A stretch of DNA of 50,573 bases from the NCBI GenBank assembly GCA_041674465.1, contig JBAYVV010000008.1, forward strand, positions 1-50,573. The letters are read 5' to 3'. The stretch comes from JACRAR01 sp041674465. Its GTDB lineage: Bacteria > Pseudomonadota > Gammaproteobacteria > Burkholderiales > Rhodocyclaceae. Positions 18,456-26,274 of the stretch are shown here, piece after piece. Under the pieces are notes generated by a model that was not told where the DNA came from, made no database searches, and worked only from the letters and a program-made list of their open reading frames with translations. Both the position numbers and the translations under genes were made by a program. Positions within the stretch are counted from its first letter, which is position 1. The number at the start of each line of letters is the position of its first letter.

Positions 18456-18689
18456 TCATTGCATAAATTTGTGCTTGACGTGTTTCCCTTGGGACCACCC
18501 TGTTAACCAGCGGACTCCAGACGCATCCTCAAAAACTCCATCGTCATCTTTCTGAAACAGTGCGCCAACACATCCTGTCATCACAGGCACTTTTATGCGG
18601 CGCCCGTCAATGATCTTTTCGATGCAGCCAAGTACTGGAGTTACATCAGGAAGGGAGTTTAATTGTTCAGCATTCATGCCGGTGATCAT
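18456..18689 (-). CDS. Hypothetical 77-residue protein between protease and capsid genes
   Basis: A small soluble protein with no membrane segment or recognisable motif. It contains several beta-like stretches (RRIKVPVMTGCVGALFQ) and an aromatic C-terminal half. A second in-frame ATG at 18677 is possible. It is followed by two terminators before the capsid gene, so it ends the protease transcription unit. Confidence 0.5.
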   Translation of the reverse strand: MITGMNAEQLNSLPDVTPVLGCIEKIIDGRRIKVPVMTGCVGALFQKDDDGVFEDASGVRWLTGWSQGKHVKHKFMQ

Positions 18690-18702
18690 AATTCAATTTG
18701 GC

Positions 18703-19428
18703 TTAGATGCGTAGCGATTTCAACTGCTCGCGGCGCCGACTCATATCAGCCGCAATTGATTCCTTCGCCTTCGCAAGCGCAGCAGGCACCGGGAATCCAT
18801 ATTGTTTGAAGTCGAATTGAGCCAGCGCAGCCGCGCGCACGGGTTCATCAACCACGTCAGCGAGACCATACTTGACTGATTCCTCGGCACTCAGCCACGT
18901 CTCGGCGTCCAGCATTTCCATCAAGTCTTTGCGGCTCAATTTGTCGCCAGCCTTGCGCAGATACGAGGTCGCCGCACTCTCGCCCATTTGTTCAAGATCG
19001 TCGGCGGTCTTGCGCATTTGCGAGGCGTTGCCGGCCACCAGCATCCAAGGATTGTGAATAAACAGCATGGAGTTTGCTGGCATTTCGATCCGGTCGCCGG
19101 CCATCGCTATCAACGAGGCAGCGGACGCCGCCACGCCATCAATTCGCACAACGACTTTGGCCTTGATCGTGCGCAGAAAATTGTGAATGGCGAAGCCCTC
19201 GAACATATTCCCGCCGGGCGAGTTGATGCGCGTCAGCAGCTCATCCTCGGACCCAAGATTCAGCGCCTTGACCTCCTTGATGAAGTCAGCCGCTGCGACA
19301 CCGCCACCGAAAAACCCGGCGCCAATTTCGTCGTAAATCAAAACCTCGGCAGTCTTGCCTACTTTCGCCTTCACGCTAAACCATGGGCGCGTCCCAGGTT
19401 CGGGCTGGCCTTTATGCAGTTTGGGCAT
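18703..19428 (-). CDS. Head maturation protease, ClpP-like
   Basis: A 241-residue serine protease that trims capsid N-terminal extensions during head maturation. It shows the ClpP-type fold: INSPGGNMFEGFAI, then the nucleophile region DGVAASAASLIA (Ser near 102), FIHNPW (His near 125) and LDAETWLS (Asp near 174). The ATG at 19428 has GGAG seven bases upstream and is preferred to the in-frame TTG at 19458. The start overlaps the end of the portal gene by 17 bases. Confidence 0.9.
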   Translation of the reverse strand: MPKLHKGQPEPGTRPWFSVKAKVGKTAEVLIYDEIGAGFFGGGVAAADFIKEVKALNLGSEDELLTRINSPGGNMFEGFAIHNFLRTIKAKVVVRIDGVAASAASLIAMAGDRIEMPANSMLFIHNPWMLVAGNASQMRKTADDLEQMGESAATSYLRKAGDKLSRKDLMEMLDAETWLSAEESVKYGLADVVDEPVRAAALAQFDFKQYGFPVPAALAKAKESIAADMSRRREQLKSLRI

Positions 19429-20947
19429 CTTGTTCTCCAAGTCGTTCGAGTAATTCAATCTTGCGCATTTTCAGTTCGTCTTGCGAGATTCCGTGATCTT
19501 CGGCCAGCAGGTTCAATTGCATCGCGGCGGCGCAATACTTGTCTGCAACGGACTGCGAAACACACATCCACTCGGCAACCTTTTCTCCGACCTGCACATA
19601 GGCAGCGGACCCGGACGATTCAAGCATCCGAGACTCAAACCGCATCACGCGCTCAGCGGCGGCGCGGGCAAGGCGCGATGTAGCGGGCGCGTCGGGCTCC
19701 GTCTTTGGCGCTGGCAGTCCAGGCGCTGGCTTGTCCTCGCCCGCCTTTTCTGCCGGTGTCATGTTCAAAGGAACCAGGTACATATCCCCGAGTTTCCCCG
19801 GTAATGGGTTGCGATCCTCAAGTTCAAGCACGTCATTCGCTGACATCCAGCCCCATGTGCGCCCGATAGCATAGGCGGCGTACCGCGAGGCCAAATCACC
19901 GCGCAGCAGCCCTTCTACCGTGTGCTTTGTGTAAAAAATGGATTGCTTGCGGAACAGCTTTCGATTGAATTCCTGCTCGAACCGGACCAGCCATGGGCGG
20001 ATCGTATCGACCACCCATTCAATATTCTGGTGTTCGATATTGGAAAACGTCGCGTGCGTCATTTCGCGCAGCTTGTGCGGCGGCATATTCAGCCATCGCG
20101 CCCATTCCTCAACCGTGAACCGTCGCGCTTCGATCAACTGCGCTTCCTCATGCGTCGGATTCATCGGCTTGAACTTCATGCCATTTTCAAGAATGGCGAT
20201 GCGGTGCGCGTTCGATATCCCGCTCAGTTTCTCCGCGACCTCAGACTTGAGACGCTTGAATTGCGGCTCCAGCAATACCTTGTCGGTTTCGATCACGCCG
20301 GAAATATTCCCGCCATTCCTGAAAAACTTCGCAGCGTACTGATCCTGTGCCGAATTCAGCCCTATGGAATCCCGCGCCACTTGCATCAGGCCATAACCCA
20401 TGATGCCATCGTATCCAAGTCCCGGAACGTGGATCACGTCCTCGGGCCTTAGGTAGCGCGGCCCCTCATCAGAGGGCCGGACCTCGTACCAAAGTTGTCC
20501 TTTTTCGTCGCGGCGTGGCGTAACCAGATGCGGCGGCAGAATCACAATCGATTGCGGGTTGCCGCGCGCATCCCAAATAATTTCACCGTAGGCGTTGCCC
20601 CGGCTGATCGCGTGCATCACCCAGGACTGCCGCATAGACATTGCCGTCATGTCCGAATTCGGCTCAGTGTGCAGCAAGTAATGCGCCGGATGCTGCGCCC
20701 ATACCTCGCGCTTACGACCATCCGTCTTGTACACGTTCAGCGGCAGCGATGCTACCGTGCCGGCGATCATGTTGATGCCGCAATAGTAGGCCGACAGGGA
20801 GAGCGCTGTCGCCTCGGAAACCTTGACGCCTGATGCTGCCTCGCGCTGCCCAAACATCGACTCCATAAACCATGATGCAGGCGAGCGCAGTGTCGAAGTC
20901 TCTGCGCGCGGTGCGAATCGGCCTAGGAATCGCTGGATTGCATTCAT
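19412..20947 (-). CDS. Portal protein, HK97 type
   Basis: A 511-residue portal subunit, the dodecameric DNA gate at the head vertex. It shows HK97-type segments: ALSLSAYYCGINMIAGTVASLPLNVY near 45-70, LWYEVRPSDEGPRYLRPEDVIHVPG near 155-180, and AAKFFRNGGNISGVIE near 210. The C-terminal 100 residues are a Pro/Ala-rich linker and a helical tail. The ATG at 20947 is chosen because the extension to 21034 overlaps terminase spacing and lacks family similarity. Confidence 0.92.
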   Translation of the reverse strand: MNAIQRFLGRFAPRAETSTLRSPASWFMESMFGQREAASGVKVSEATALSLSAYYCGINMIAGTVASLPLNVYKTDGRKREVWAQHPAHYLLHTEPNSDMTAMSMRQSWVMHAISRGNAYGEIIWDARGNPQSIVILPPHLVTPRRDEKGQLWYEVRPSDEGPRYLRPEDVIHVPGLGYDGIMGYGLMQVARDSIGLNSAQDQYAAKFFRNGGNISGVIETDKVLLEPQFKRLKSEVAEKLSGISNAHRIAILENGMKFKPMNPTHEEAQLIEARRFTVEEWARWLNMPPHKLREMTHATFSNIEHQNIEWVVDTIRPWLVRFEQEFNRKLFRKQSIFYTKHTVEGLLRGDLASRYAAYAIGRTWGWMSANDVLELEDRNPLPGKLGDMYLVPLNMTPAEKAGEDKPAPGLPAPKTEPDAPATSRLARAAAERVMRFESRMLESSGSAAYVQVGEKVAEWMCVSQSVADKYCAAAMQLNLLAEDHGISQDELKMRKIELLERLGEQDAQTA

Positions 20948-21053
20948 GCAAACAACCTTTGTATCATCCCGCACAGCGCGGCACTCCAGCGCCAGCGGTG
21001 CTCGTGGTGCACGTAGTCGCTGCACGTCCAGCAACGGTGAAGGCGGCGTTTTG

Positions 21054-22790
21054 TCATGATTCGATCACTCTCAATTCTCCTGTGTATAAATCACCGCCAG
21101 CCAATACAGTAAGACCCGCCGCCATCACAGCGCAGACAATCAAGTCGATGCGCCCGGTTGACGATGCTTTGTCAAGTTTTCGATTGCCCGCGCCGTCCGA
21201 ATCGGTCACGGTATTGCCGGCGCACATGGTTAAAACCTTGTGCCCGTTGTGAACAATTTCGCCGTTTAGCAGCATCCGCTCGAAGGTTTCAATGGCCGGG
21301 CTCATGCTCTGATAGCCCTGCCCCATCGGTTTCATTTCCGGCAAGCTGATGCCGTCATCGGCAGCCAGCGCCAGCAGGTCTTCTATCCGCCAGCGGTCAT
21401 AGGCCACAGCGAGAATGTCGAAAAAGTCGCACATGGCCGACAGCTTTTGCAGGATTACCCGCTTGCTGATAGCCCGGCCCGGCGTCGTGTCTAGCAGCCC
21501 CTCGGCTTTCCACTGCACATAGGGCACGCGGTCGGTGTCGGCTTTTCTCTGTAGGTCGGCATCGGGTAGCCATGCGAACGGGACCAACTTCCACGGCTCA
21601 CCATCCTCGACCGGTTCCACCAGAAAAACTAAGCCGGTCAAGTCGGTAGTGCTTGACATATCTAAACCCGCGACAGCACGGCGACCGCGCAAATCCTCAA
21701 TGTCGTAATCCAGCCGTGCGCCAGTCCATATTTCGTGACTTAGCCACGGTGCCTCGGCGTCTGTCCATTGGCAGAAATTCAGCCTTCGGACAATCGCCTC
21801 TTTACTTGGCATCCCCTTGGCCTCGACCACCTGCTCTCGGATGTACTTATATCCCGGCAAATCAGCATCTTGCAGGCTGGGGTTTGCTTTCGGCCAGCAG
21901 GATTCATCGGAGAATGGGTCATCTTCCTCATCTAGGCCGCAAACAAAAGCGAAGAAGGCATCGTCAACCACATCACCCGCCGCCACCCGCGCGCCGTACT
22001 CGTGATATGACCAGCACGGCCCATGCCTGCTACTGCCGGCATTCGTAATCATGAAAATCAGCGCTTGCTTGCGGCTTTTCGTTCCCGCCCGCATCATTTC
22101 CACAACGACATTAGTCTTGTGCTCGTGCAGCTCGTCAATCAGGCCAATGTGAGGGCGCGGCCCGGATTGCCCGTCATCGCTACTTATAGGCCTGAAAAAC
22201 GCACCTTGCGCCATGTAGGCCAGATTCCAGCAGCGTTCACCAGTGCCTGACTTGGACAGCCGCTTTGACAGCTCCGGCGACTGATCCACCATCGCAACGG
22301 CGTCACGAAACAGGATCATCGCCTGATCTTTTTTCGTCGCGGCGCTGTAGATTTCGGCGCGGGACTCGCCATCAGCGACCAGCCCCTTCATGCCCACCCC
22401 GGCAGCCAGTGGACTTTTTCCTGATCCTTTGGCCGTTTCGACATAGGCCACCCGAAAGCGCCTGAATCCGTCCGGCCCCAGCCAGCCAAACAGCGATCCG
22501 ACAACAAACTTTTGCCACGGCAGCAACGTGAAGGGCTTGCCCTCATAGTCGCCGCCGTTCAGTTTCAGCACGTCATGGAAAAACCCGATTGCCTTGTTCG
22601 CCAGCGCAACATCCCAAACCAGCCCGCGCTTCTTGCCGTCCTTGAGGTCTTTTAGGTCTTTTAGGTGCCTAGCGCATTGGGCGCGAACGTGCGGCCCTGC
22701 TATCCTTTCCCCGCTTACAACCTCCCTTGCATACTCACCCGTTGGGTCACCCGAAATAACTCTTGAGCGGGTCGGTTTTTTCGTCGTCAT
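21054..22790 (-). CDS. Terminase large subunit
   Basis: A 578-residue packaging motor. The ATPase domain has a Walker A-type loop ETAKGSGKS at 118-126 and a Walker B segment HIGLIDE at about 214-220. The nuclease domain starts with the conserved Asp in AGLDMSS near 377, with further acidic residues in VAYDRW and GRIDLIV. A tandem nine-base repeat encodes LKDLKDLKD near residue 43. The start overlaps the small subunit gene by 44 bases. Confidence 0.93.
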   Translation of the reverse strand: MTTKKPTRSRVISGDPTGEYAREVVSGERIAGPHVRAQCARHLKDLKDLKDGKKRGLVWDVALANKAIGFFHDVLKLNGGDYEGKPFTLLPWQKFVVGSLFGWLGPDGFRRFRVAYVETAKGSGKSPLAAGVGMKGLVADGESRAEIYSAATKKDQAMILFRDAVAMVDQSPELSKRLSKSGTGERCWNLAYMAQGAFFRPISSDDGQSGPRPHIGLIDELHEHKTNVVVEMMRAGTKSRKQALIFMITNAGSSRHGPCWSYHEYGARVAAGDVVDDAFFAFVCGLDEEDDPFSDESCWPKANPSLQDADLPGYKYIREQVVEAKGMPSKEAIVRRLNFCQWTDAEAPWLSHEIWTGARLDYDIEDLRGRRAVAGLDMSSTTDLTGLVFLVEPVEDGEPWKLVPFAWLPDADLQRKADTDRVPYVQWKAEGLLDTTPGRAISKRVILQKLSAMCDFFDILAVAYDRWRIEDLLALAADDGISLPEMKPMGQGYQSMSPAIETFERMLLNGEIVHNGHKVLTMCAGNTVTDSDGAGNRKLDKASSTGRIDLIVCAVMAAGLTVLAGGDLYTGELRVIES

Positions 22791-23256
22791 TGTCTTGGCC
22801 GTGCACCTTTGATCTAGCAGCAGGGGTTAGGCCGAACTCGACCAGGTAGCTTTTGAACTGTGCATCGGCAGCGCGAAGCATTGCGACTGCGGGATTTGCT
22901 TTAAGCAGAGACTTGACCTCTTGCACAGTCGTTTCCTCCCCGTCTTCGCTTGTCGTTTTGGTCGTGATGCTGCTATACGTGCGCCCATCGCGCTGTATCA
23001 ACTCCCGGCACTCCAGAATGTCGGCATAGCAATCACACAACCGCTCAAGGGCTGCGCTATCAGCCTCGGTCAATACGCCCATGCGGTCAAGCAGGACGGA
23101 CAAGCGGCCCCATGCGACCTTTCCAACATCGGACAGGTGCGCTGGGCAGGACGGGATAACCTGGCGCGGCTTCGGCTCCGTCTTGTTGATCTTGCGCTTG
23201 CCAGGATTCCCTGCTACAAGTTTCAGAGCGGTCGGTTTTGGGCGTCTTCCCGCCAT
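22747..23256 (-). CDS. Terminase small subunit, P27 family
   Basis: A 169-residue DNA-recognition subunit. The start MAGRRPKPTALKLVAGNPGK is the hallmark of the P27/Terminase_4 group. A helical core with LTEADSAALERLCDCYAD near 60-78 and a C-terminal segment FGLTPAARSKV follow. AAGGTG precedes the ATG. It is next to the HNH gene, an arrangement typical of cos-type HK97-like packaging. Confidence 0.9.
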   Translation of the reverse strand: MAGRRPKPTALKLVAGNPGKRKINKTEPKPRQVIPSCPAHLSDVGKVAWGRLSVLLDRMGVLTEADSAALERLCDCYADILECRELIQRDGRTYSSITTKTTSEDGEETTVQEVKSLLKANPAVAMLRAADAQFKSYLVEFGLTPAARSKVHGQDNDDEKTDPLKSYFG

Positions 23257-23355
23257 GATTTCACCTTGTAAAAATTAGCCCATTTCGCGGGTGTGTGCAA
23301 AGTGGGGCAGAGCGGTACTTAGTTTTAGGGCTACAGCGATAAACCAGTCCCTCCC

Positions 23356-23685
23356 CTATTTGGTGCATGGAATCGGCCAACCGTCCGCGCCTATCGCCAC
23401 CTTTGGCTTTAGCGTGCGTCCCTGCGCCTCAGCATCCGCTGCTTCGTGGCAGTCATGACACATGGTCTCAAGATTACCCATGCTGTCTGTCTGCTCCTGA
23501 GTCCATCCGCGCCGCTTGCATTCTGCCTTTGGGATGATGTGATGGCATTCGTTTCCCGCATGCACGCGATTAGCGCGCAAGCAACGTTGGCATAGCCCGT
23601 GGTCGCGTTTCAGTACATGCAGTCTGGTTTTGTCCCATTCCGAGCCGTAGCCCCTAGACTGCCTGCTTGTTGTATGCCAGGCCAT
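23356..23685 (-). CDS. HNH endonuclease beside terminase
   Basis: A 109-residue HNH nuclease. It has paired CxxC zinc ligands (CQRCLR and CHDC), the catalytic segment ECHHIIPKAE near 47-56, and a GNLETMCHDCHE block. In HK97-like phages this gene supports terminase cleavage of concatemers at cos sites. It lies between the tRNA region and TerS. Confidence 0.88.
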   Translation of the reverse strand: MAWHTTSRQSRGYGSEWDKTRLHVLKRDHGLCQRCLRANRVHAGNECHHIIPKAECKRRGWTQEQTDSMGNLETMCHDCHEAADAEAQGRTLKPKVAIGADGWPIPCTK

Positions 23686-23788
23686 TGATCCGCCTTGTTG
23701 TGTGGCTTATTGCCAAAGTGATTACCTTTTTCGGCAGCTTGCCACCCAGCGTCTTGATTCGCGGTTTGAGCGTGGTGAGTGCCATTGT

Positions 23789-23860
23789 TGGTTGCGGGCG
23801 CGGACTCGAACCGCAAGCTGTGCCTTATGAGGGCAAGCCATCCCTGGCCGGGCGAAGTCC
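23789..23860 (-). tRNA. tRNA-like sequence with CAU anticodon, 5' half degenerate
   Basis: The 3' part looks like a tRNA: an anticodon arm TGCC-CTCATAA-GGCA, a T-arm with loop TTCGAGT, and an end CCCGCAACCA as in bacterial initiator tRNAs. The expected 5' acceptor strand (TGCGGGC) is not found upstream and the D-arm is weak. It may be a decayed or recombined tRNA. The 5' limit is a guess. Confidence 0.35.
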
Positions 23861-23954
23861 GAATTTCACGGACAGGAGGTTAGATCGCCGCGCCGGGGTT
23901 GCATCCTGTGCATAACTCAGTTGATGTGTGCAGGTGTTCTCGACGCGGCAGAAA

Positions 23955-24031
23955 TGGTTGCACCGGCAAGACTCGAACTTGCGACCTCTGGCTTATGGGG
24001 CCAGCGAGCTACCAAACTGCTCCACGGTACG
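23955..24031 (-). tRNA. tRNA-Met(CAU), initiator type
   Basis: A 77-nt cloverleaf with encoded CCA. The acceptor stem has a C1:A72 mismatch, the key mark of bacterial initiator tRNA, and the D-arm (GAGC-AGTTTGGTA-GCTC) is identical in style to tRNA-fMet. The anticodon arm is CTGGC-CCCATAA-GCCAG, so the base before the anticodon (position 33) is C rather than the near-universal U, and only two of the three initiator G:C pairs are kept. The T-arm is GCAAG-TTCGAGT-CTTGC. It follows directly after a terminator. Confidence 0.85.
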
Positions 24032-24032
24032 G

Positions 24033-24072
24033 AAAAAACAGAGGGCACCAAAACTTTCGCATTGATGCCCTC
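24033..24072 (-). terminator. Intrinsic terminator at the end of the late leader RNA
   Basis: GAGGGCA (24072-24066) pairs with TGCCCTC (24047-24041) around an 18-base loop, followed by TGTTTTTT at 24040-24033. It lies between the structured leader and the initiator tRNA, in the place of lambda tR' relative to the late genes. Confidence 0.75.
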
Positions 24073-24593
24073 GCGCCTGGGGTCGAAACCACCAGGGGGA
24101 TTGCCACCACTGAGGATCCCCTGCGATGGCTTGAAAAGTTTCCCGGCATATGCCCTCAGTTATTCCCCGACTTGGAGGGCTCCGCGGTACTATTTCGAGT
24201 TTCACGCCATCTCAGGCGATCATCAGCCGCATTAGTTGTCGGGCTAGCTATCCCATGTACCGGGCCGGGGACACACGGCTGTTTGCCTCGTGGCTTATTT
24301 GGCTCCCCGCACTTTCACGGGGATGTGTTGTGCCGGCCTGCACCCACCAGGCCACTGTCTTAGGCTTTCGCCCGTCAGGGATTCGAACCCTGTCCTTCAC
24401 CAAATCTCGGCCAACGAGCTGGAATCGAACCAGCCTGCTCTTTTGGATCGGTTTCAACACCTCACCAAACGGCTGATGACTGCAGAGGCTTGGCGTACTG
24501 GATCGCAATCATCGCCCGTTTGCGCCCTATTTCAAAGGCTTTTTCGTCGGCCATTCCTGCGCAAGCAGGAAGTACCATAGACGAATCTAATGG
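24033..24593 (-). ncRNA. Long structured RNA / late leader with T-loop hairpins
   Basis: About 560 nt without a convincing gene, bounded by a promoter at 24600-24628 and a terminator at 24033-24072. It contains many perfect stems: TTCCTGC/GCAGGAA (24570-24553), two five-base-pair hairpins with tRNA-like T-loops (24418-24434 TTCGATT; 24376-24392 TTCGAAT), GGCCTG/CAGGCC with a seven-base loop near 24335-24353, CCCCG/CGGGG near 24305-24322, and GGGGAT/ATCCCC near 24097-24122. GGCCGACGA near 24552 can pair with TCGTTGGCC near 24410 over 140 bases. The style resembles large ornate phage RNAs (GOLLD, ROOL), but I cannot verify family membership. A 30-codon ORF (24462-24554) overlaps it. Confidence 0.6.
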
Positions 24594-24599
24594 AGCAGG

Positions 24600-24628
24600 A
24601 CATTAACATACTGCACGCCGCCTGTCAA
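24600..24628 (-). promoter_or_regulatory. Putative late promoter inside the end of the Q-like gene
   Basis: On the minus strand a perfect TTGACA (24628-24623) is followed after 17 bases by TAATGT (24605-24600; three of six matches to TATAAT). The predicted start is near 24593. It faces the structured leader and late genes and overlaps the 3' end of the regulator gene. Confidence 0.5.
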
Positions 24629-25019
24629 CACTTTCGACCAACTTTGTTTTGAGCCTGTTTTTCAGCATCTCGCGCGAGTCGCAAAGCACCTTGCACAACC
24701 CATCTTGCGTCACTCCAAGACGCCGCTGCATCACTCCGGGGTGCATCCATGTCCGCACGTAAAACCAGCGTACAGCGTCCCGGTGCTGGTCTGGCAGGAA
24801 ATAGACCGCCTTTTCGATTTCCATCGCCTCAATGGCGTTGATTGGCACCGGGATATCGGCTGTTTCGTAGGAATACTGCCGTGGTGGCCTGTATGACCGG
24901 AACATTGGCTGACAGACCCACCGTGGCGGCCTTACCATCACATACCTGGCCCAATCGCGTAGCCTCTGGTCGATTTCATCGTGGCGGGCCTCTATGTGGT
25001 GCAAGTCAGTGCTGGTCAT
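24603..25019 (-). CDS. Putative late-gene regulator, Q-like / sigma-like HTH
   Basis: A 138-residue protein. Its C-terminal half (FLPDQHRDAVRWFYVRTW, then MQRRLGVTQDGLCKVL) has the layout of a region-4-like helix-turn-helix found in phage late regulators and Q-type antiterminators. I chose the ATG at 25019, which has AAGGA upstream and avoids overlap with the previous gene; the frame is open further up to 25136. It is the last gene before the putative late promoter and leader RNA, the position of lambda Q. Confidence 0.6.
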   Translation of the reverse strand: MTSTDLHHIEARHDEIDQRLRDWARYVMVRPPRWVCQPMFRSYRPPRQYSYETADIPVPINAIEAMEIEKAVYFLPDQHRDAVRWFYVRTWMHPGVMQRRLGVTQDGLCKVLCDSREMLKNRLKTKLVESVDRRRAVC

Positions 25020-25033
25020 GCGGTTCCTTGTTG

Positions 25034-25525
25034 CTATTTTGATTCTACCTTGGGTCTTGCAAGCTGATCCAGCGCCCATTGCGCGGCCATTCGGTCGGCA
25101 ATCGATTCCTTTGGGTCTGCTGCAATAATTCGCCACAACTCCACCTGGCGCTTGTGACCGGCATCAAACACTGCCTTTTTTTCGGCCTTTGTCGCCCGGT
25201 AAAAAGCATCAGTGTAGTCATTGCAGGCCGAACATCCGTGGACGGTAAGCGCATCGGAAACCTTGCGGCCCATGCCCTTGCCGTTCTCGATCCCTGATCC
25301 ATGGCAGGCCACCACCGTGTCTGAGTCGTGATTGCAAATCGGGCTCTGGAGCAAGCACGGCATCCCGCGCGCCATGTCTCGCAAGTGCTGGTTCTTGCCC
25401 TCTGGTTCCTTCACCCGCACCACAGGCACCCTGGCCACTGGCCCGGTGGTAAATGCTCTGGCCAGCACGTAGCTGGGCTGGGGCTTGCGTGGTGGCTTGG
25501 GGGTTTTGAAGCCGGTTCGGATCAC
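25034..25525 (-). CDS. DUF1364 family nuclease-like protein
   Basis: A 163-residue protein. The central block (HLRDMARGMPCLLQSPICNH, then VACHGSG and CSACND) matches the DUF1364 group, a zinc-binding HNH-like fold common in lambdoid nin-type regions. An N-terminal 45-residue Pro-rich extension is present. Its start overlaps the end of the downstream-strand neighbour at 25522. It probably acts in phage recombination or DNA processing. Confidence 0.75.
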   Translation of the reverse strand: MIRTGFKTPKPPRKPQPSYVLARAFTTGPVARVPVVRVKEPEGKNQHLRDMARGMPCLLQSPICNHDSDTVVACHGSGIENGKGMGRKVSDALTVHGCSACNDYTDAFYRATKAEKKAVFDAGHKRQVELWRIIAADPKESIADRMAAQWALDQLARPKVESK

Positions 25526-25809
25526 CTGTAATTCTCCCGGTTGACTTTAGTCATGCCTTCCATCATTGAAAGATCAAGCGCTGGCGCATGGTCGTGGCAA
25601 GTCGTTCGATACCCTATCGCCGTCGGTGTCCCGCAACTCACTGCGCGCCAGCAGTCGGGCTCATCGCAGGCCACCACAACGCTGCCGATTTCCTTGCACT
25701 CTGGGCAAGCATAGATTTTGTCACCAGCATCAAATGGGTTTACGGCTGATAGATGTTCGCTGTCCTGGCCGTGCCATGTGCAGCAATGATTGTCGCAGCG
25801 TACTTTCAT
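25522..25809 (-). CDS. Small zinc-ribbon-like protein
   Basis: A 95-residue protein with paired cysteines: CDNHCC at the start, CPEC near 36, and CDEPDC. This suggests one or two zinc ribbons. The ATG at 25809 has AGGAG eight bases upstream and overlaps the stop of ninB. It lies between ninB and the DUF1364 gene in the recombination block; function is unknown. Confidence 0.6.
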   Translation of the reverse strand: MKVRCDNHCCTWHGQDSEHLSAVNPFDAGDKIYACPECKEIGSVVVACDEPDCWRAVSCGTPTAIGYRTTCHDHAPALDLSMMEGMTKVNRENYR

Positions 25810-26243
25810 GCTTTGTACTCCTGTGGATCGCTCCACTTTACGTCATTTTCAGCACCGAACGAATACAGATATTCGATGAACTGCGATGCCTCTGCTATGT
25901 AAAAGTCCTTCGTTTGAATTCCAAGCTGCACGACGCGTTCAAAGTCTAGGCTTGGCATCACGCGCCCATCGTGGTGAAGTGGCGTACCGGCATCGCGCAT
26001 GGCCTTCGCAAACGCATCAACAAGCAGTCTTTTCCAATCATCCTTGTGCTGTTTTTTGCCCATGAATAGCGCCACTTTGGCAATGTCTCCAATCATTGCG
26101 TGATAGCGCTCCTCCTGGTCGCGCGTCTTGCCGGGTGGACTGATTGCGACCTTATCCCCATCCGCCGCCGCATCTATTGCAGCCTTTGCACGTGAGCGGC
26201 TGGGGTGGGGCAACGGTTGCAGGCAAAAAATCAACTTATTCAT
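25806..26243 (-). CDS. ninB: NinB/Orf-like recombination mediator
   Basis: A 145-residue protein of the NinB family, which binds single-stranded DNA and can replace RecFOR in lambda recombination. The family pattern is seen in KTRDQEERYHAMIGDIAK near 40-57, DDWKRLLVDAFAKAM near 68-82, and the C-terminal ASQFIEYLYSFGAENDVKW. A strong AAGGAA precedes the ATG. Neighbours (DUF1364, RusA further up) fit a lambdoid nin-like region. Confidence 0.88.
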   Translation of the reverse strand: MNKLIFCLQPLPHPSRSRAKAAIDAAADGDKVAISPPGKTRDQEERYHAMIGDIAKVALFMGKKQHKDDWKRLLVDAFAKAMRDAGTPLHHDGRVMPSLDFERVVQLGIQTKDFYIAEASQFIEYLYSFGAENDVKWSDPQEYKA

Positions 26244-26274
26244 GCCAGCATTTCCTTCATTGCGTTAGAGCGCA

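Noticed and set aside
22641..22670. Short tandem repeat GGTCTTTTA in the terminase gene as a possible cos or pac element
   Set aside because: It simply encodes LKDLKDLKD in a surface-like stretch; no symmetric nick site is visible around it.
23610..23816. A 68-codon frame on the minus strand upstream of the HNH gene
   Set aside because: It overlaps the HNH start and the 3' end of a tRNA-like sequence, its composition is unlike a protein, and it has no ribosome site.
24376..24434. Two complete tRNAs ending at the T-arms near 24376 and 24418
   Set aside because: The T-arms are only 25 bases apart, and no D-arm, anticodon arm or CCA end fits either. They are better read as isolated T-loops in a larger RNA.
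24462..24554. A 30-codon frame (MADEKAFEIGRKRAM...) inside the structured leader RNA, like a tmRNA tag
   Set aside because: The ribosome site is only one base from the ATG, the end does not resemble an AA-ending tag, and the bases take part in strong stems. Kept as RNA, though a peptide is not excluded.
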